A stretch of 64,000 nt of DNA, from positions 248,001 through 312,000 of the forward strand of contig QORU01000010.1 in assembly GCA_003574785.1 (NCBI GenBank). Direction: 5' to 3'. This stretch comes from Taklimakanibacter deserti. GTDB lineage: Bacteria > Pseudomonadota > Alphaproteobacteria > Rhizobiales > Aestuariivirgaceae. This document shows, piece after piece, positions 36,148 through 45,088 of the stretch. The position numbers and the translations under genes were made by a program. Numbering within the stretch: position 1 is the stretch's first letter; the number at the start of each line of letters is the position of its first letter. The notes under the pieces were generated by a model. That model was not told the origin of the DNA and did not search any database. It saw only the letters and a list, made by a program, of their open reading frames with translations.

Positions 36148-36210
36148 TAGACACCCCACCCGTCGCGCGTTCCGCGCGCCACCCTCCCCGCCTTCGGCGG
36201 CGGAGGGAGA
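36148..36210 (-). repeat. GC-rich palindromic element, right arm (inverted copy)
   Basis: Read on the minus strand it begins CTCCCTCCGCC and ends ACGGGTGGGGTGTC like its partner at 36020. Its two inner hairpins (CCGCCGAAGGCGG and a GCGCGCGGAACGCGCG-type stem) differ in sequence from the partner but remain paired. Confidence 0.7.
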
Positions 36211-36238
36211 AATTGCCGTGTATCGGCTAACCTTACGC

Positions 36239-37714
36239 CTACGAACCGAGGCCGCCCATCAGCATGTATTTGATCTCGGTGAATTCCTCGATGCCGTGAT
36301 GCGAGCCCTCGCGGCCGATGCCTGATTCCTTGACACCGCCGAAGGGCGCCACCTCGGTCGAGATGATGCCTTCATTGATGCCGACCATGCCATATTCGAG
36401 GCCCTCGGCGACGCGCCAGATGCGGCCGATGTCGCGGGCATAGAAATAGCAGGCGAGGCCGAATTCGGTGTCGTTGGCCATCCTGATGGCCTCCTCTTCC
36501 GTCTTGAAGCGGAAGAGCGGGGCCACCGGACCGAAGGTCTCCTCGCGCGCCACCGCCATCTCGGTCGTCACATCGCGCAGGATCGTCGGCTCGAAGAAAT
36601 TGCCGCCGAGCTCCTTGCCGCCCGTCACGAGCTTGGCGCCCTTCTTCACCGCGTCATCGATATGCTCGCGCACCTTCTTCACCGCGGCGGGATTGATCAG
36701 GGGGCCGGTGGTGACGCCCTGCTCGGCGCCATTGCCGACTTTCAGCTTCTTCACCGCTTCGGCGAACTTCTCGGTGAATTTGTCATAGACCTTGTCCTGG
36801 ACCAGGATGCGGTTGGCGCACACACAGGTCTGGCCGGCATTGCGGTATTTGGACGCCATGGCGCCTTGGACCGCGGCATCGAGATCGGCGTCGTCGAAGA
36901 CGATGAAGGGCGCGTTGCCGCCGAGCTCCATGCCGACCTTCTTCACCGTCGAGGCGCATTGCTGCATCAGGAGCTTGCCGATCTCGGTCGAGCCGGTGAA
37001 GGTCAGGATGCGCACCAGGGGGTTGGAGGTCAGCTCGCCGCCGATCGGCCTGGCCGACCCGGTGATGACGTTGAAGACGCCCGCGGGGATGCCGGCGCGC
37101 TCGGCGAGTTCGCCCAGGGCCAGGGCCGAGAGCGGCGTCTCGCTGGCGGGCTTGCAGACGAAGCTGCAGCCGGCGGCGAGCGCCGGACCCGCCTTGCGGG
37201 TGATCATGGCATTGGGGAAGTTCCACGGCGTGATGGCGCCGACGACGCCGATGGGCTGGCGGATGGTGACGATGCGGGACGTCGGCCAGGGCGAGGGTAT
37301 GGTCTCGCCATAGATGCGCTTGGCCTCCTCGGCGAAGAATTCGATGAAGGAGGCGCCATAGACCACTTCGCCGCGCGATTCGGCCAAGGGCTTGCCCTGC
37401 TCGGCGGTCATGATCTGGGCCAGGTCCTCCTGGTTCTCCAGCATCAGATTATACCATTTGCGCAAGATCGCCGTGCGTTCCTTGGCGGGCTTCAAGCCCC
37501 AGGCCTTCTGGGCCTTGGCGGCCGCCTCGATGGCGCTCCTGGTCTCGGCCGCACCCAGATTGGGCACGGAGGCGATCACGTCCTCGTTCACCGGGTTGGT
37601 GACGTCGATCACAGCCTTGCCCGAAACCCATTTGCCGTCGATGTAGCATTTCTCCTTGAGGAGCGACTTGTCCTTGAGGATGTCGCGCAGTGCCTGGGTC
37701 TTGTGGATATCCAT
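36239..37714 (-). CDS. gabD: NADP-dependent succinate-semialdehyde dehydrogenase
   Basis: This 491-residue aldehyde dehydrogenase has [28 protein letters not shown], the catalytic Glu in [16 protein letters not shown] and the catalytic Cys in GQTCVCANR. The CVCANR form and the N-terminal [18 protein letters not shown] are typical of GabD, which oxidises succinate semialdehyde to succinate in GABA breakdown. A glutarate semialdehyde role is also possible. GGAGAGAGGA precedes the ATG at 37714. No gabT is adjacent. Confidence 0.93.
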   Translation of the reverse strand: MDIHKTQALRDILKDKSLLKEKCYIDGKWVSGKAVIDVTNPVNEDVIASVPNLGAAETRSAIEAAAKAQKAWGLKPAKERTAILRKWYNLMLENQEDLAQIMTAEQGKPLAESRGEVVYGASFIEFFAEEAKRIYGETIPSPWPTSRIVTIRQPIGVVGAITPWNFPNAMITRKAGPALAAGCSFVCKPASETPLSALALGELAERAGIPAGVFNVITGSARPIGGELTSNPLVRILTFTGSTEIGKLLMQQCASTVKKVGMELGGNAPFIVFDDADLDAAVQGAMASKYRNAGQTCVCANRILVQDKVYDKFTEKFAEAVKKLKVGNGAEQGVTTGPLINPAAVKKVREHIDDAVKKGAKLVTGGKELGGNFFEPTILRDVTTEMAVAREETFGPVAPLFRFKTEEEAIRMANDTEFGLACYFYARDIGRIWRVAEGLEYGMVGINEGIISTEVAPFGGVKESGIGREGSHHGIEEFTEIKYMLMGGLGS

Positions 37715-37835
37715 GGGTCCTCTCTCCTGTCCTTTGGAGCCTTCCCGGCCTGTCAATGCAGCGCCATTAGGGAAGGTTCGGTAAATTGTGAAGCGCCTGA
37801 CGCTTTCGCCGGCGGCGTCTTAGCACAGGCGCCCG

Positions 37836-37937
37836 AAACCGCAAAAAGGCGGTTTTCATGGCTGCCGTGCCCTCCTTCGCTAGCTCGAGCTTCGGAGGGT
37901 TCCCCTCCAGTCCTGCGAAGCGCCCCATGGGCGCGCA
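37836..37937. repeat. Cluster of small hairpins in the gabD-gph gap
   Basis: The 286-base gap (37715-38000) has no convincing gene. It holds AAACCGC/GCGGTTT (37836-37842 with 37849-37855), CCCTCC/GGAGGG around 37870-37899, and GCGCCC-CAT-GGGCGC at 37920-37934. The first could be a weak plus-strand terminator; the others look like remnants of GC-rich palindromic repeats. Confidence 0.4.
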
Positions 37938-38000
37938 GCAGGACGCACAGTCTTGCCGGGACCGGGAGAGCACGGCTATATCCGGGCGCCCAGACCGATC

Positions 38001-38702
38001 ATGACCCACAAAGCCGTTATCTTCGACCTCGACGGGACGCTCGTCGACACCGCTCCCGATCTGTGGCGCGCCACGAATCATGTCCTCACCAGCGCCGGCC
38101 GCGACGAAGTAACCCTCGGCCAGGTGCGCGCATTCGTGGGCTATGGCGCCCGCAAGCTCATCGCCCGCGGCTTCACGGCGACGGGAGGCCCGCTCGACGC
38201 TCAGGATATCGAGCCCCTTTATGAGAAATTCGTCGCCTATTATGGCGCCCATATCGCAAGGGAAAGCGTGCCTTTTCCGGGCTGCGTCGCGCTCTTGGAC
38301 CGGCTCAAGGCGGACGGCATCGGCCTCGGCATCTGCACCAACAAGCTCGAAGGCCTGTCGGTCAAGCTGATCGATGCCCTGGGCCTCAGCACCTATTTCA
38401 GCGCCATTGTCGGCCCCGACACGATCGGCATCGCCAAGCCCGATCCCGCCCCCTATCGCGAGGCGCTGCGCCGGATGGGGGCCGAGACGGCGCGTTCCCT
38501 CCTCGTCGGCGACAGCGAGACCGACGTGCTGACGGCCAGGGCCGCCGGGGTTCCGGTCTTGGGCGTGACCTTCGGCTACACCGCCCTGCCCATCCAGAGC
38601 TTCAAGCCCGACGCCCTGATCAGCCACTTTTCCGAGGCCTATGAGCCGATTCGGGCGGCGCTTGCCGAGCCCAAGCTCGTGAAAACAGGCGCAACTTCAT
38701 AG
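38001..38702 (+). CDS. gph: Phosphoglycolate phosphatase
   Basis: This 233-residue HAD-family phosphatase has the nucleophile motif FDLDGTLVDTAPDL, motif II CTNKLE, motif III KPDPAPY and motif IV LLVGDSETDVLTA. The TGYGARKLI-like cap (FVGYGARKLIARG) fits Gph, which removes 2-phosphoglycolate formed by DNA repair or oxygenase reactions. The C-terminal sequence (LAEPKLVKTG) is encoded by bases that resemble the repeats just downstream. ATG at 38001 has no strong ribosome site. Confidence 0.9.
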   Translation: MTHKAVIFDLDGTLVDTAPDLWRATNHVLTSAGRDEVTLGQVRAFVGYGARKLIARGFTATGGPLDAQDIEPLYEKFVAYYGAHIARESVPFPGCVALLDRLKADGIGLGICTNKLEGLSVKLIDALGLSTYFSAIVGPDTIGIAKPDPAPYREALRRMGAETARSLLVGDSETDVLTARAAGVPVLGVTFGYTALPIQSFKPDALISHFSEAYEPIRAALAEPKLVKTGATS

Positions 38703-38710
38703 ACATAGAT

Positions 38711-38784
38711 CATTTTAAATTTAGGGCTGGCTTGCCGATCCGAAGACCATTTGAACCTTAGGGCTGGCTTGCCGAGCCGAAGCT
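38711..38784 (+). repeat. 37-bp tandem duplication next to tRNA-Val
   Basis: Two copies (38711-38747 and 38748-38784) share the core TTAGGGCTGGCTTGCCGA and CCGAAG with few differences. A similar shorter stretch lies in the end of gph (about 38663-38680), and an inverted copy lies beyond the tRNA at 39050-39075. Confidence 0.65.
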
Positions 38785-38855
38785 CGCGGCAACCGGCCCG
38801 CCTTCGCCCTTCGGGCTTCGGCGCGGCAGCCTTCGCACGCTTCGCGAGCGAAGGC

Positions 38856-38931
38856 TGGTGGGCGATACTGGACTCGAACCAGTGACCCCTGCGATGTGAA
38901 CACAGTGCTCTACCAACTGAGCTAATCGCCC
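38856..38931 (-). tRNA. tRNA-Val (anticodon CAC)
   Basis: The minus strand gives a 76-base cloverleaf with CCA encoded. The acceptor stem pairs GGGCGAT with ATCGCCC. The D-arm AGCTCAGTTGGTAGAGC, the anticodon loop TTCACAT (anticodon CAC, valine) and the T-arm with GGTTCGAGTCC are all present. It reads GUG codons. It lies alone between gph and the porin, embedded in repeats. Confidence 0.95.
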
Positions 38932-39417
38932 TATTCAGGAGTGCCGCGATATAGGGTCCTAGGCCCGGCAAAGTCAAGAATCGAGCCAGCTTGAGGTTCA
39001 GGCCGCGCCGCGCCGGGGCTCGAAGGGCGTAGGCAGGCCTCTCTACCGTGAGCTTCGGCTCCAGCAAGCTAGCCCGAACGGGTTTTATTCCGGCCGCCGT
39101 CTGCCTTCGGCCTTTTCCCGCCTCCGACGGTGTTTCCTCATAGTTAAATTCGGTATTTCTTAAGCCTGATAAGGGCTAGGAGCGTCGCCCCAAAGTGAAA
39201 CAAATCAGGAATCTCCTGCCAATCCCTCCATCCATATATGTGGCAAACCGGCAACACCTGTCGAGATTCTGCCATAGTGCGGCCCAGGTTACTTGACGCT
39301 GGAGACCAGCGAGAAGAATGTAGCGCCATGCACGATTCAGTCGTGCAGCCTTCCAAGCCAGTTTCTGTAGGGGATCGGGGGGCCGCTTTGAACACTCCAA
39401 GAAGTGGGAGAAACATA
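38932..39417. other. 486-base gap before the porin gene; no convincing gene
   Basis: Neither strand shows a supported coding frame. The first part holds GC-rich repeat material, including the inverted copy of the tRNA-side repeat at 39050-39075. The last 100 bases should contain the porin promoter. TTGACG at 39293-39298 is a possible -35, with AAGAAT at 39314-39319 a weak -10 at 15-base spacing. Confidence 0.5.
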
Positions 39418-40746
39418 ATGAAGATGATGAAGTGGGCGCTTCTCGGTAGTGCGGCTGTGGCCGTGACTGCCACTGCTGCCCGAGCCGACGATCTCGCCGA
39501 TCTCAAGGCGCAGATCGAGGCTCTGCAGACGCGAGTGTCGCAGCTCGAGGCTCAGCCGCAGGCGTCGGCGCCGTCGGGCTACAGCCTTTTGACCTTCCGT
39601 GACGGCCAGGGAACCTTCGAAGGTATCCTGCCTGAGCGTTATGGTGATCGCGTGCGTGAAGATTCGGGTATCACGTTCTCGGTCATGCCGACGGCTGACG
39701 CGGCTCCGGTCGCGGAAGTATCGGTGTCCGGTGAAATCCGCACCGCCCTGGTCTATACCGATATCGACGACAAGCACAGCGACGATACGCTTGATGTGGC
39801 CAATCGCGGCCGTATCTTTATCCGCGGCAAGGTCGACACGGCGGTCGGCGAAGTCGGCGGCTATTTCCGTCTCGAAGCCTCGGGCGGCGGCAACTTCTCG
39901 GACTATTCCGAATCCACCAATATGAACAAGGCCTATGGCTGGTGGAAATTCGCTCCGGAATGGGAGCTGATGGCCGGCTATAACGACAATACCGGCGCTC
40001 TGCAGACCAGCCTTGACTGGATGGTGAGCTCGCTCCCGGTCCGCACGGTCGGTCCGTCGAACGTCAACAACGAGCAGTTCCGCCTCACCTTCACGAGCGG
40101 CCCGTTGGCCTTCGCGATCTCCGTCGAAGATCCGGACAATATCACGACCGTGAAGACCGGCGTCGCCACCGTGACGACCACCGACGGCGTCGGCAACACC
40201 GGCACATTCCTGGTGCTGACGACTTCGACAACGGAGAAAGACAAGTCGGACATCCCGAATCTCCAGGCTTACTTGATGTACTCGTCTGACGCCTTCACGG
40301 CTCAGGTCGTCGGCCTCCTTCAGGACGACGAATTCGGGTCGACCGACTGGGCGGTCGGCGGCGGCGCCACCATTGGCATCGCCGACAGCTTCACCTTCTA
40401 CGCGGCTGCGGTGGTTGGCGAAGGCACATCGTCCTATGCGAACAACGTCTCGCCGGTCACCACGGATGACGAGTTCTGGGGCGCCAGCGGCGGCGTGATC
40501 GCCAATGTGTCCGAGGATACCCGGCTGGAATTGGGCCTCGGCTACGAAGACTATGATCTTGGTGGTGAAGCGCTCGGCTTCAACGGCGGCATCTTCTGGG
40601 ATCCGGTCAGCCAGGTTACGCTGGGCTTCGGCGCCACCTATGTCGAGTTCAACGACTTCGTGAATGCCCCCGGCAGCACCGCTGGGATCGAAGACGATGG
40701 CGACAGCTTGCAGGTGTGGTTCGGCACCTATCTGCGGTTCCCGTAA
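39418..40746 (+). CDS. Outer-membrane porin
   Basis: The 442-residue protein has a signal peptide (MKMMKWALLGSAAVAVTATA, then ARADD). A short coiled coil follows (LADLKAQIEALQTRVSQLEA), usual in trimeric alphaproteobacterial porins. The rest alternates hydrophobic and polar residues as in a beta-barrel (VSVSGEIRTALVYTDI, YFRLEASGGG) and ends in an aromatic strand FGTYLRFP, where the terminal F-P resembles the BAM-recognised aromatic end. It forms a diffusion channel in the outer membrane. GGGAG precedes the ATG; a strong terminator follows. Confidence 0.88.
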   Translation: MKMMKWALLGSAAVAVTATAARADDLADLKAQIEALQTRVSQLEAQPQASAPSGYSLLTFRDGQGTFEGILPERYGDRVREDSGITFSVMPTADAAPVAEVSVSGEIRTALVYTDIDDKHSDDTLDVANRGRIFIRGKVDTAVGEVGGYFRLEASGGGNFSDYSESTNMNKAYGWWKFAPEWELMAGYNDNTGALQTSLDWMVSSLPVRTVGPSNVNNEQFRLTFTSGPLAFAISVEDPDNITTVKTGVATVTTTDGVGNTGTFLVLTTSTTEKDKSDIPNLQAYLMYSSDAFTAQVVGLLQDDEFGSTDWAVGGGATIGIADSFTFYAAAVVGEGTSSYANNVSPVTTDDEFWGASGGVIANVSEDTRLELGLGYEDYDLGGEALGFNGGIFWDPVSQVTLGFGATYVEFNDFVNAPGSTAGIEDDGDSLQVWFGTYLRFP

Positions 40747-40818
40747 CAGCAGTTGAGGATTGCGGGCTCAGGAGTGGTCGTTCCTGCTTCTCATTCCTGA
40801 GTTCCGATCTCCTACCAG

Positions 40819-40856
40819 AGGCCCCTGCATCACTGCAGGGGCCTTTGGTTTTTTTC
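40819..40856 (+). terminator. Strong rho-independent terminator of the porin gene
   Basis: AGGCCCCTGCA and TGCAGGGGCCT form a perfect 11-bp stem with loop TCAC, followed by TTGGTTTTTTT. Confidence 0.93.
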
Positions 40857-40943
40857 CGGATTGGACTACAGGGTTGCTCCTGCTAAAGCGTGATGGCTTC
40901 TATGGAGCCGGCATCACGCGCAAGGGTTTCGGATCGGTCTGCA

Positions 40944-42560
40944 ATGAAGATGAAATTGGGCTCGCAGTTTTCCTATAAGAGGCCGGATCCGGTCGTGGCC
41001 GAGATCCGGCGGATCGGTTCGCTGATGGAGCGTAACGATCTTGCCGCAGCCGAGACCGAAGCCCTCAAACTCCTCAAGGCCAATCCGCGGAGGCCCGACG
41101 TCCATAACATATTGGGCGTCGCCTATGTCCGACAGGACAAGAATAGACTGGCCGTTCCCCATTTCGAATTCGCCGTCAAGGCGGAGCCGGAGAATGCGCA
41201 TTATCTGAACAATCTCGGGCGTCTCTATATCGATCTTCATCTCATCGAACTGGCTCTGCCTTTCCTTCACAAGGCGCTGGCGATCAAGCCCGATCTCTCG
41301 GCGGCCCTTCTCGCTATCGGCAAATACTACAATGAGGTCGGCAAGGCCGAAAAGGCGCTGCCCTATCTCGAGCGTCTTCACAAGATCATGCCGGGTGACA
41401 GCGACGTGAAGCGGGAGCTTGCGGAGAGCCTCGATGCCCACGGCAAGGGTGATGCGGCGAGCGTGCTCTATCAAGAGCTACGGCAGTCGCGATCAAACAA
41501 CCGCATCGGATCATATTACTATTTCTCGCGAAACCCTCCCCCCGAAGGGGATGCCGCGATCACCGCCGAAATCGAGCAGCTTTTGGCAAACGACAAGCTC
41601 AAAGAGGAGGGACGCAGCCGGCTCCACACCGCCCTCGGCTTCATTCACGAGAGGGCACGCAACTATCCCCTGGCCTTTTCGCATTTCGACCAGGCCAACC
41701 GGCTGTCCACGGGCAGTTTTGACATCGGAAAATACCGCGCCTGGGTGGACAGGCTCATCGAGATTGTCACTCCGGGCTTTTTCCGCGAACGCTCCGCCGT
41801 TGGAAATCCAAGCCCGCTCCCTGTCCTTGTCGTCGGCATGCCGCGCTCGGGCACGACACTCACGGAGCAGATTATCGCCAGCCATGGCCGGGCGGGCGGA
41901 GCTGGCGAGCTCTTGCGAATCGGGCTGTTCGTCAATCGGCTCGACTATGGTCCTCGCCGCGATATCAGCAAGTTCATGGCGTCGCTCGGCGCTCTGGGGG
42001 ACAAGGGCCTGCGCGAGATGGGCGACAATTACGTCGACCTGCTCAAGTTCCACGCCCCCAAGGCGGAACGTGTCGTCGACAAGCTACCGCATAATTTCGA
42101 GAATCTGGCATTCCTGGCTCTGATGTGTCCCGAGGCGCGCATCGTCCATTGCTCGCGCAATCCGGTCGATACCTGCTGGTCATGCTTCCAGAATCCGCTC
42201 AATGAAGCTCACGGCTACAGCAGGAACCTTACGGATCTGGGCCTCTATTATCGCGAATACAAGCGGCTCATGGATCATTGGAAAACGGTGGTGCCCCTGA
42301 GAATCTATGAGCTGAACTATGAGCAGCTCACGGCGGACTTCGAGAACGAAGCCAGGAAGCTGATCGACTTCATCGGGCTGCCGTGGGACGACGCCTGCCT
42401 CAAGTTCCATGAAGCGGGACGAACGGTCCGCACCTTCAGCCGGCAGCAGGTCAGGAACCCGATCTATAGCAGCTCGGTCGAGCGCTGGCGGCGCTATGAG
42501 ACGGAGCTCGCCCCGCTTCTGACCGCCCTTGGCGATCTCGTTCAAAGCAAACCCCAATGA
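40944..42560 (+). CDS. TPR-repeat sulfotransferase family protein
   Basis: This 538-residue protein has TPR repeats in the first 190 residues (NILGVAYVRQDKNRLAVPHF, LNNLGRLYIDLHLIELALPF, LLAIGKYYNEVGKAEKALPY). The C-terminal half is a sulfotransferase fold with the PAPS 5'-phosphate loop GMPRSGTTLTEQI and the 3'-phosphate motif IVHCSRNPVDTCWS. It probably transfers sulfate from PAPS to an unknown acceptor. The ATG at 40944 (MKMKLG) is preferred to the frame opening at 40890. The stop overlaps the ATG of the next gene. Confidence 0.85.
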   Translation: MKMKLGSQFSYKRPDPVVAEIRRIGSLMERNDLAAAETEALKLLKANPRRPDVHNILGVAYVRQDKNRLAVPHFEFAVKAEPENAHYLNNLGRLYIDLHLIELALPFLHKALAIKPDLSAALLAIGKYYNEVGKAEKALPYLERLHKIMPGDSDVKRELAESLDAHGKGDAASVLYQELRQSRSNNRIGSYYYFSRNPPPEGDAAITAEIEQLLANDKLKEEGRSRLHTALGFIHERARNYPLAFSHFDQANRLSTGSFDIGKYRAWVDRLIEIVTPGFFRERSAVGNPSPLPVLVVGMPRSGTTLTEQIIASHGRAGGAGELLRIGLFVNRLDYGPRRDISKFMASLGALGDKGLREMGDNYVDLLKFHAPKAERVVDKLPHNFENLAFLALMCPEARIVHCSRNPVDTCWSCFQNPLNEAHGYSRNLTDLGLYYREYKRLMDHWKTVVPLRIYELNYEQLTADFENEARKLIDFIGLPWDDACLKFHEAGRTVRTFSRQQVRNPIYSSSVERWRRYETELAPLLTALGDLVQSKPQ

Positions 42561-43387
42561 CCTCCGGAAAATACTTTTCCGCGCTCGGCGGCCACCCGGC
42601 GCAGAGCGAGCTTCTGACCGGCCGCGCGGCCTTCACGGAAGCCTATGCCGTCATTCCGAAAGGCGTGATGCGCGATATCGTGGCGAGCGCCTTGCCGTTC
42701 TGGGAAAAGACCCGGGCCTGGATCATCGCGCGGTCGCTCTCGGGCTTCGCCGAGACCTTCTCGCAATACATCATGGAAGTCGGTCCCGGCGGGGGCAGCA
42801 CGCGGCCCGAAACCGACGGCAATGCGGAAGCGGGATTGTTCGTCGTCGAGGGCAGCCTGGCGTTGACGATCGAAGGCAAGCGGCATGAGATGACGCCCGG
42901 TTTCTTTGCCTTCATTCCACCGGGCACCCGTTGGTCGGTCCGCAACGAGGCCTCAGGCCCCGCCAAGTTCCACTGGATCCGCAAATCCTACGAGGCGGTC
43001 GAGGGCCTCGAAAAACCGGAGGCCCTTGTCGCCAATGAGCGCGACATCAAGCCCGACCCCATGCCCGGCACCGACGGTCGATGGGCGACCACGCGCTTTG
43101 TCGATCCTCGGGATCTCAGGCACGACATGCATGTGACGATCGTCACACTCGAGCCAGGCGCGGTGATTCCCTTCGCCGAGACCCATGTGATGGAACACGG
43201 CCTCTATGTGCTCGAAGGCAAGGCGGTCTATCGGCTGAACCAGGACTGGGTGGAAGTGGAGGCCGGCGATTTCATGTGGCTCAGGGCCTTCTGCCCGCAA
43301 GCCTGCTATGCCGGCGGACCGGGGCGCTTCCGCTACCTTCTCTACAAGGATGTGAACCGGCATGCGCGGTTAAATTGGCTTCGTTAG
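42557..43387 (+). CDS. allE: (S)-ureidoglycine aminohydrolase-like bicupin
   Basis: The 276-residue protein has two cupin domains. The C-terminal one carries the metal-site residues in PFAETHVMEHGLYVLEGKAV and FCPQACYAGG, as in UGlyAH. UGlyAH converts (S)-ureidoglycine to ureidoglycolate and ammonia in allantoin breakdown. The start overlaps the sulfotransferase stop (ATGA), an odd pairing since no other purine-catabolic gene is nearby. Family match is good; the physiological role is inferred. Confidence 0.83.
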   Translation: MTSGKYFSALGGHPAQSELLTGRAAFTEAYAVIPKGVMRDIVASALPFWEKTRAWIIARSLSGFAETFSQYIMEVGPGGGSTRPETDGNAEAGLFVVEGSLALTIEGKRHEMTPGFFAFIPPGTRWSVRNEASGPAKFHWIRKSYEAVEGLEKPEALVANERDIKPDPMPGTDGRWATTRFVDPRDLRHDMHVTIVTLEPGAVIPFAETHVMEHGLYVLEGKAVYRLNQDWVEVEAGDFMWLRAFCPQACYAGGPGRFRYLLYKDVNRHARLNWLR

Positions 43388-43618
43388 AGCATCCGGCCCG
43401 ATAAGCTCGTGGACGAATGCGCGAGAAGCCGATATCAATTGCCAGGCAAGCGGCAATAGAAGACAGCCATTGTCATTCATTCATCTCCCCTCCCGCCGGG
43501 CTTTCTGGATCGGACTGAGGGGAGGTGTCGGTCATTCCAATTCGTGCGTGTTTCTCTGTTGAGTCTTTCTCGGTTAATTGACGAGGTTCCTGGGAGGACC
43601 TCATTGCTGAGGCGAAAC

Positions 43619-44500
43619 ATGGATAGCCGGTTTATCCGCACCGTAGATCAACGCTACGATGAAATGCCAAAAACCAATCCGTATTTTTCAAAGCTTTCAC
43701 AATTATATGAAGCGAGCGGAGCCAGATATCGTGTGCCGCTGACCGTGGCTATTCTATCAGTGGCCTTTCAGGAACACCCGCTCTGGATTGGCTCATATGT
43801 CAAAGTGCATTTGTACGGTCGGTTTACTCTCGACGTGTTGGGCGCGGGGCTTGTACTGTCTTCCGTGCTCGCCGCATGGGCCCGCACAAGCAGATTGGCG
43901 GTCGGGCTCTTTATCGCCATAGCAGCGCTTGCGATCCTGCCGGATTGGGCCATGCTCGCCAATCACACCTATCTTGCACTCTGGTCCATACCAATCGCAC
44001 TCCTGTTCAAAGATTGGTGGACGTCGGATCTCTATGCTTATTATCTGAGGATAACTCTTGGGATAGTGATGCTTGCCGCGTTTTCCCAGAAAATCTTGGC
44101 AGGCAGCTACGTAGATGGCTCATTCATTGCGTGGCTCAGCACGGGCGGCTCAACGACCGAGAGATTGTTTTCATTTCTGTGTGACGGCACTTCGACTACT
44201 CCCTGCATATATTATCGAGCGATCTCGATATTCATACTTGTCTGGCAGCTTGCTGTCGGCATTCTTCTGCTGCTTGGATTGAATTCACTCGTCTTTCTCG
44301 CCATCGAGATCGGTTTTCTTCTGGGAGCCGGAGTCTATGCCGATGAGATGAATTTTCAGATCCTGAACATCGCCCTGCTTTGCATCGTTTTCCGCTTTGG
44401 CATGCCCTTGTGGTTGCTCGTCGGTAGCGTGATCCTTCTCGCCGTCGATGTTTACCGTCTATCCAACCTTCTAAACATGGTGCTGAGCTATGCTGCATAG
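43619..44500 (+). CDS. Multi-pass membrane protein (possibly HTTM-like)
   Basis: The 293-residue product has about eight hydrophobic segments (LTVAILSVAF, LDVLGAGLVLSSVLAAW, LAVGLFIAIAALAIL, LRITLGIVMLAAF, ISIFILVWQLAVGILLLLG, LVFLAIEIGFLLGA). It recalls HTTM/vitamin K carboxylase-like membrane proteins, but no decisive motif is seen. The ATG at 43619 with GAGG is preferred to the GTG at 43544. GC over 43621-43740 is about 46% by count, against about 67% in a line of the gene before. It overlaps the next gene by 11 bases. Confidence 0.65.
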   Translation: MDSRFIRTVDQRYDEMPKTNPYFSKLSQLYEASGARYRVPLTVAILSVAFQEHPLWIGSYVKVHLYGRFTLDVLGAGLVLSSVLAAWARTSRLAVGLFIAIAALAILPDWAMLANHTYLALWSIPIALLFKDWWTSDLYAYYLRITLGIVMLAAFSQKILAGSYVDGSFIAWLSTGGSTTERLFSFLCDGTSTTPCIYYRAISIFILVWQLAVGILLLLGLNSLVFLAIEIGFLLGAGVYADEMNFQILNIALLCIVFRFGMPLWLLVGSVILLAVDVYRLSNLLNMVLSYAA

Positions 44501-44984
44501 CACAAAGTGGCGGAAATGGACTGTCGTCGGTCTGCTGGCCCTTCACACTGTCTGGATCGGAATCCACCTGCGTCTGGTCGCAACTGACCAGATAAATCCG
44601 TGGCGGCTCGGAGGATATGGCATGTACACGGTTCCCGTTCCCGCCCCGAGTCTTAAAGTTTATTTTGCAGAGTTCCCGAATGTGCCTCTACCGGTGAAGA
44701 GGCTGCAATATGAAGCGGCCACCCGCTTCACCAACCCGGGAAGAACGTTCCGCTGCGCCGACATTTCATCGGCATCGCTGCGCAGATTCTTTGGCGAAAA
44801 CGGCAGTCTGATCGGCAGGAAATTGTTGTTTGTGTATACCGAGCGGCGGTTTGTTCACGCTCCTCCATTCATTGAAAAGCAAACGCAAGGGGTGGTCGAA
44901 GTGAACTGGCTGGATGGACGGCGCCTTACCTACATCAGCAGGTTTTGCGGCAGGGAACGGACCGGCTCAGTGGTCCTGTCATGA
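44490..44984 (+). CDS. Single-pass membrane hypothetical protein
   Basis: The 164-residue protein has one N-terminal membrane helix (WTVVGLLALHTVWIGIHLRL) and an outer part with INPWRLGGYGMYTVPVPAPS. The WRLGGYGMYT stretch resembles small proteins found beside HTTM-like membrane proteins, which supports a functional pair with the gene it overlaps. No enzymatic motif is visible. Composition is again lower in GC than the window average. Confidence 0.62.
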   Translation: MLHSTKWRKWTVVGLLALHTVWIGIHLRLVATDQINPWRLGGYGMYTVPVPAPSLKVYFAEFPNVPLPVKRLQYEAATRFTNPGRTFRCADISSASLRRFFGENGSLIGRKLLFVYTERRFVHAPPFIEKQTQGVVEVNWLDGRRLTYISRFCGRERTGSVVLS

Positions 44985-45070
44985 ACGCATCCGTGATTGT
45001 CCTGGTCTATAGCCGGGAGCCGTCCTTGCGCCGCTATTGCAAAGCACCTGCCGACCGCAAAGCTTATTGA
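44981..45070 (+). pseudogene. 29-residue coupled frame, possible gene remnant
   Basis: An ATG overlaps the previous stop (ATGA) and opens a frame starting MNASVIVLVYSREPSLRRY and ending ADRKAY before TGA. The beginning resembles the first beta strand of a nucleotide-binding fold, as if a longer third gene of the cassette had been lost. It could equally be chance. Confidence 0.3.
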
Positions 45071-45088
45071 GCCGGGTTTAGGGCGACC

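Noticed and set aside
36662..38224. 520-residue plus-strand frame across gabD into gph
   Set aside because: Antisense to gabD in its first part and out of frame with gph in its last part.
38795..38855. Hairpin CCTTCGC...GCGAAGG after tRNA-Val as a terminator
   Set aside because: No T tract follows on the tRNA strand, so it is better seen as repeat material.
39144..39506. Minus-strand frame before the porin
   Set aside because: Overlaps the porin signal peptide on the other strand and has no domain or ribosome site.
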